From Heterodera schachtii (taxonomy: Eukaryota; Nematoda; Chromadorea; Rhabditida; Heteroderidae), in contig SIJG01000050.1 of the NCBI GenBank assembly GCA_023374025.1, positions 727,606-791,605 of the forward strand: DNA of 64,000 nt. Reading direction: 5' to 3'. The notes below the pieces were generated by a model. It saw nothing but the letters and a program-made list of their open reading frames with translations. It was not told the DNA's origin and searched no databases. Shown here piece by piece: positions 59,401 to 64,000 of the stretch (the first letter of the stretch is position 1; the number at the start of each line of letters is the position of its first letter). A program made the translations under genes and the position numbers.

Positions 59401-60216
59401 TGGGGGACGAGATTTTCATACATTTTTTAGGGGGGCGGGTTCTATTAAAATATTTTTATTTTTTAAATCCTTAATTTGGTGCACAAACTTCCTGGTGCCC
59501 AAATTTCTGGTGCCCAAACTTCCGCCCCCCTCTATGTATACTGTATTACAAATTGTTATACTTTACAGTACAGTAATTTTGTATATATGTTTCACTGTAT
59601 GAGTGTTCTGATTCAATGCACATTTAAATGGTCAAATAAATTTATCAAATAGTGAAAAAATTTAAATTGTGAATGAATTGGAAAAATTATTAATATTTTA
59701 ATAAATAAGGCTGTGATTATTTTAGGAAAGACCTATTAAATATTTTAATCTCCTTTTAGTGGCTATTTTTGATTTCTGAGAAATTCGTTTGGAAAAATTC
59801 GCTAATTAAGGGCTTTCTTTCCTAAAAATCACAGCCTTATTAAATGAAAACTGTCAGATGGAAAAAGGGAAATAAATAGCAGTTAAAAATAAAGCACAAA
59901 TTTATGAAAAATTTTGGGGTCTGCCAAAGACGTAGCAACAAAAATTTGTGAATAGGCGGCGGCATCATGACATGAAAAAGTGAAACTTCGTTTTTTTAAC
60001 AGATTCAATACGCCAAAAAGTGCCAAATTTAGAATTGTATCTCAAAAGCAAAAGCCAATGACATCAAATTACAACCAATTTTTGATAAGTTTTCAATTAA
60101 AAATTACCTATTTGTTAAAATATGTATTAAATTAAAAAAAGAATTCAACAGTTTCTTTAGGCATCTCTATTCCCCTGTTTTGGCACTTTTATTATCACTC
60201 TTTAGCGAATTACGAA

Positions 60217-62959
60217 TCAATTATTGTCTTTGGTTAAACGTTTACAGTCTTTGTCCTTTTCTCGGTCACATGGCACACAATGAATTTCTTCAATTCGCAT
60301 CGGCTCAATGTCTTTTTGTTTCCAGTAATACCAGAAACTTTCCGCGCTGCCTTCCCGTTTCTGTTGAGAAAATGAAAAAAAAATACAAAAAGTTGCCAAT
60401 AAACCCCAAATTGGAAAATATAAATTAAATATTAACAAATTTTAGGGAAGAATTTTGAAAAAATGGAGTGACCAATGCGATTTTTTTGGTTTTTTAGTTT
60501 TAAAGAGAAAACATGTGTACAGTATTTACCCACAAAAAATGGCAGCCTTACAAATTACAGTACAAACTCACGTGGCAAGAGATGGGCAATGCGCCACTCT
60601 TATTCTGCATGACTTTGTCATTGAACTAAACGTCGAAGATTTTTTGGATTTTATAAGAAAATATACTGCCAAGTTTCCGAAAAGTTATTCCATAAAATTT
60701 TGTTTTTGGCTAAATTTTTGGGTTTTTCTTATTACCGCTAAAAAGCCGAATGAACATCCACCAATTCGCATTTTGCATTTTGAGAAGTCACAAGGAGGAG
60801 GGCCGCAGCGGTAGCCAGGATTTCTTTTCGGGTCAAAAAGCAAGCGAGGGTCGGTGCAGTCGCAAGAGGGCAACAGTTTGGCGCCGTCTGATGAAGCGTT
60901 AATTCAATTTAAATTTTTGAGAGTTTGTTAGAACCATTACACACTAGCACCAAATATAAAATTAAAATTTCGTTTTTTACATCATCAATGATTTTTGTCC
61001 TTAAATATGCGTAAGGGGGAGGGGTTCTATTTTTTTTTATAAAATTTGCTCATATCACAAAATTTTTGGGTCATTTTTTTGATGAAAATATAATCATACC
61101 CCTAATTCACAAAAAAATTTTCCCGGCACCCCCCCCCCCCCTTAGCTGGAAAAAGCGCGTCGCACGGGCGCTCTGTGTAGTTGATACTCACTCACCAGTC
61201 TCAAAGGACAGCGCAAATAATTCCGTAGCATCCGGGGTGGCGATTCGGGCAGAAATGATTATGTCCACGTCCTTTTCCTCCGCCTCGATCCAATTGCGCG
61301 GCATGTTTTGCTCAAGAATGTCATTGGCACAGCAAAGCAGGGCACCTGAAATTGGAAACGAACAGTTGGTGAATTCACGCTTCTCTGCAAATATGCACTT
61401 TTTCGATTTTTTTTTTGTTTTGGTGGGAGGCTAAGCCTTCGTTACAAAAAGAAGATTCGTTACAAAAATTGTGCAAAAAAAAATAATTAAAACTCAGCAA
61501 GAAAAAAACTTTTTTGCATTTTTTCGTTTAAACAACTCGAAAATAAATTTTAAATTGTTTGCTGCCCCAATGATTACAGTACCGCGTGCTCGTTTGTCTT
61601 TACGGTATTTGATTTCGACATGGCTCGTGCCGCAGACACCAGGGCAACTGAATGCCTTCTCATCCAATTTGTTGAGTTTGATGATCACTTTTTCCCCTTT
61701 TTTTGGCTAAAATTTTATTAAAAATAAGTTATCGCTCCTATTTTTTTTGCCTTAATTCGCCAATGGCAGCTGCACATTTCGGCACTTGCACAATAAACTT
61801 TGGGCTTCAGTTCACGAATTTGCCAATCCGCCTCCAACAAATTGTAGTCCGTAGAGCTCAGCAGATGACCGCAATTCTGATCTGTATAATTGTGATTATG
61901 GGATAATAGCATTTAAAATCGCATAAGTAAAAAAAAAGCAAAGATTCAAAGGCTTAATATTTTTATTTATTTTGCGGAAATAATTTTCAATTTTTTAAAA
62001 TCTTAATCATAAAAAAATGATTTTTGTTTAATTTTTTAAAAAGAATTTTTAGTATTTCGTTAAATTTTTTATATAAAAATTTTTGTACTAACCATCTTCC
62101 ACCTCGTCACAATGTGCACCGCCATAACCTCCTGGACAAAAGCATTCACTGCAGTTTTTTGGGTTTGGATAGCCTCCATTTTGGCACTCGTTTTTCTTTC
62201 CCTTACATTTATCTGTTACCAAAATAAAAATAAAATTTAAAAATTACTGTCTTACAGTAACCACACCTCCACAGTAAATGTGGTTGATTATTGCCGAGTC
62301 TCTGAATGAAAGCCTTTCACCTTGACCAATTGTTCGTTGATAAAACCGGCTCATTGTGATCATGTCAAAGTAGCTGAAAAATCAATCCTCAAAAATTTAT
62401 TTTTTCTTGGCTTTTTTGGCGTGCGCCACATGTCATTTTACTTTTCTACCCTTATATGATGTGTATTTCTATTTTACATGAACTATTAATTAAGAACACA
62501 GCATTCAAATGATGCCAGATTTGCTAACGTTAATTGACAAATAAAAAAAGTTTGACATTTGAAAGTTGGCGGCGCCGAAACGGTCGGCGCCGAACTGATC
62601 CCGACCCTAAATTTTATTTGGTTTCGTAAATAAAAACAAAAATCATAATTTAGCGCGACCCATTGAATTTTTCTATGCTGAAGATTAGGGATGCAATTAT
62701 AGTTGCTAAAAATTACTAAAATAATTAGTTTTTAGGTTCTGATTAGCCAAACCAGTATTGAGAAAATAATTTCTAAAATCAAAAATTCTTGCCAAAAAAA
62801 AAATAAATTTTGGAGGTGAATATTTGAGAAATTTTTTCATTTCTTAGGGGGTGTATTTTTGTAAATTTTCGGGTCCATTCAAGGGGTGTATTTTTTGAAA
62901 AAAATTTTCCAAGCCCTATTAATAAATCGGAAAGTAGCTTAACAACCACCAAAAAACTT

Positions 62960-62996
<37 letters not shown>

Positions 62997-63303
62997 ATTA
63001 AATTACCCATCTTGTATACTAGCTGGATATTGCATCAGAGAGGCATAGTCATAGGGAAAGCCAAAATTGTTGGTCTTCTTTTGTGGTTCATAATTGTTCA
63101 TCCAAAACTATAAAAAAATGAAAATTTAAAGTAAAAATAAAATAATAATAATAATTAACTGTCACAATTTATATATATAATATATATGTGCTAACATCGC
63201 TTCTTGCAAATGGATTGAGTTTGATAAAGTAAAATGCGTCTTCACGCTGCTGTTCATGAGTAAGAGCGAGTGCATGTAAAAATTCGTGGCCGATCGAGCC
63301 TGT
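60217..63303 (-). CDS. Astacin (M12A) metalloprotease with EGF and CUB domains, 5' part outside window
   Basis: Ten exons in transcript order: 63196-63303, 63007-63107, 62267-62373, 62093-62212, 61751-61881, 61583-61706, 61196-61345, 60736-60887, 60572-60625, 60217-60360. The phases agree (396 aa, then TGA). Exon 1 here carries the zinc site GHEFLHALALTHEQQRED (three His and catalytic Glu kept; the usual Gly of HxxGxxH is Ala). Exon 2 has the Met-turn YDYASLMQY (the usual His of MHY is Gln; Tyr kept). An EGF domain follows (ECQNGGYPNPKNCSECFCP), then a CUB domain (CHWRIK ... GEKVIIKLNKLD ... VEIKYR ... LLCCAND), then a Cys-rich tail (CDCTDP ... CGPPPC) of unknown type. The layout fits nematode NAS proteases, which are secreted enzymes. 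One donor is GC (at 61751). An acceptor before 63303 shows more exons to the right. Confidence 0.87.
62960..62994. repeat. (TA)n microsatellite
   Basis: A run of about 17 TA units lies next to the donor of the Met-turn exon in the astacin gene. Confidence 0.9.
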
Positions 63304-63683
63304 CTACAAATAAACCAATTAATTTAATAGTGCATCATCCAATAATAAGCCAGGGTTGACAAGTTGTTTTTTTTAAATTCAGCACAAACGGGCTTGAAAT
63401 CATCCTGATAATTAGGGCTAATATATTAGGTGCTAAAAGCAGCCAAAATAATTAGGTTTTAGGTTCTAAAAAACCCATTAATCAAAATCAGTAATTGTTT
63501 AGATACATAATTTTTAAAATCAAAAATTCTTATCAAGAAAAAAAATAAAATAAATTTTGGAGATGAAAATGACCCACTGTTTTGTGCCTTTATTTTAGGA
63601 AAATGTGTGGTATTTAAAAAATTGTCATTATCAGGGATGCCAAAAATATGCACGAAGAAAACTTGAAAATTAGGGGTGCAAAT

Positions 63684-64000
63684 CAAGGGCGTAGCCAGAC
63701 CCTTGGCTTCAGGGGGGGCTGAAATCAAAATTCGATTTTTAGGGGTGTATTTTCCGTTTTTTAGTCGATCTTTAGGGGGTGTGTTTTTCGTTTTTTGAAA
63801 TCCCGAAATTAGGGGGGTGTATTTTACAAAATTTTTCGCCATTTTTCACCAAAAAATTACAATTTTTTGCCATTTTGGCCTTCATTTTTCAAAAATATAG
63901 TAAAATGGGTGTCCGGCGGTGCCGATAGGCGCCGATTTTTGAGAGTTTAATGCAAGTTTGTTAAGAAAATTGCTTAAATTTCAAAAAAATTACTGATAAT
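63684..64000. mobile_element. hAT MITE, CAAGGGCGTAG family, cut by the window edge
   Basis: It starts CAAGGGCGTAGCCAGACCC and carries the family interior ('taggggtgtatttt', the GC-rich palindrome at ~63912). The right end is beyond 64000. It lies in an astacin-gene intron. Confidence 0.88.

Noticed and set aside
61066..61434. 122-aa plus-strand frame
   Set aside because: It is antisense to the CUB exon, whose minus frame has the conserved LLCCAND motif and correct splice phases.
63459..63842. 127-aa minus-strand frame
   Set aside because: It runs across a repeat and into a MITE inside an astacin intron.
1..64000. Bacterial contamination or prokaryotic operons
   Set aside because: Introns, MITEs, satellites and animal extracellular domains are found throughout; no bacterial gene is seen.

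Overview
The window is AT-rich nuclear DNA from an animal, with many small introns carrying GT/AG borders. It most likely comes from a plant-parasitic cyst nematode (Globodera/Heterodera type). The main evidence is a tandem family of secreted SPRY-domain genes with an N-terminal signal peptide, a GDVVGCG-type core and a C-terminal [17 protein letters not shown] tail, which is the hallmark of the SPRYSEC (RBP-1-like) effectors. A nematode-style astacin-EGF-CUB protease gene supports the same assignment. I rebuilt the exons by hand from splice sites and codon phase; no search was run.

Layout. 0-4 kb: last exon of a gene entering from the left, then transposon-rich, gene-poor DNA. 4-31 kb, plus strand: three multi-exon genes for small secreted Cys-rich proteins (start codons at 4771, 14002 and 27326). 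Each is preceded by a related ~400-600 bp block with the same TATA-like box, so they look co-regulated. The first two share a Cys-rich exon, and the third has two repeats of one Cys-rich unit with matching intron positions. Between them lie a membrane-protein-like gene broken by a MITE (20.5-21.6 kb), a one-exon secreted Cys-rich gene on the minus strand (22.1-22.4 kb), a 1.8 kb satellite of ~118 bp units and a 1.2 kb minisatellite of ~30 bp units inside an intron.

32-56 kb, minus strand: a tandem SPRYSEC cluster. Copy A (32.5-34.5 kb) splices to a complete 259-aa protein. Copy B (36.9-39.5) is frameshifted. Copy C (42.4-44.7) is a hybrid that stays open through a new intron and shifted splice sites. 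Copy D (53.2-55.7) has lost an acceptor by deletion. A remnant of exons 1-2 lies at 51.8-52.0 kb and a relic of a 3' flank near 45.7 kb. A small plus-strand F-box-like gene (49.3-51.1 kb) and a MITE-split exon (46.95-47.46 kb) sit inside the cluster.

57-64 kb, minus strand: the 3' two-thirds of an astacin metalloprotease gene that enters from the right, followed by a second intact copy of its last three exons in tandem.

Transposon content is very high. Non-autonomous hAT-type elements can be defined exactly from 8-bp target-site duplications (at least nine perfect pairs), and several have landed in exons. The three Cys-rich genes and the SPRY genes probably encode secreted effectors. That function is inferred from family and signal peptides and is not shown by the sequence alone.
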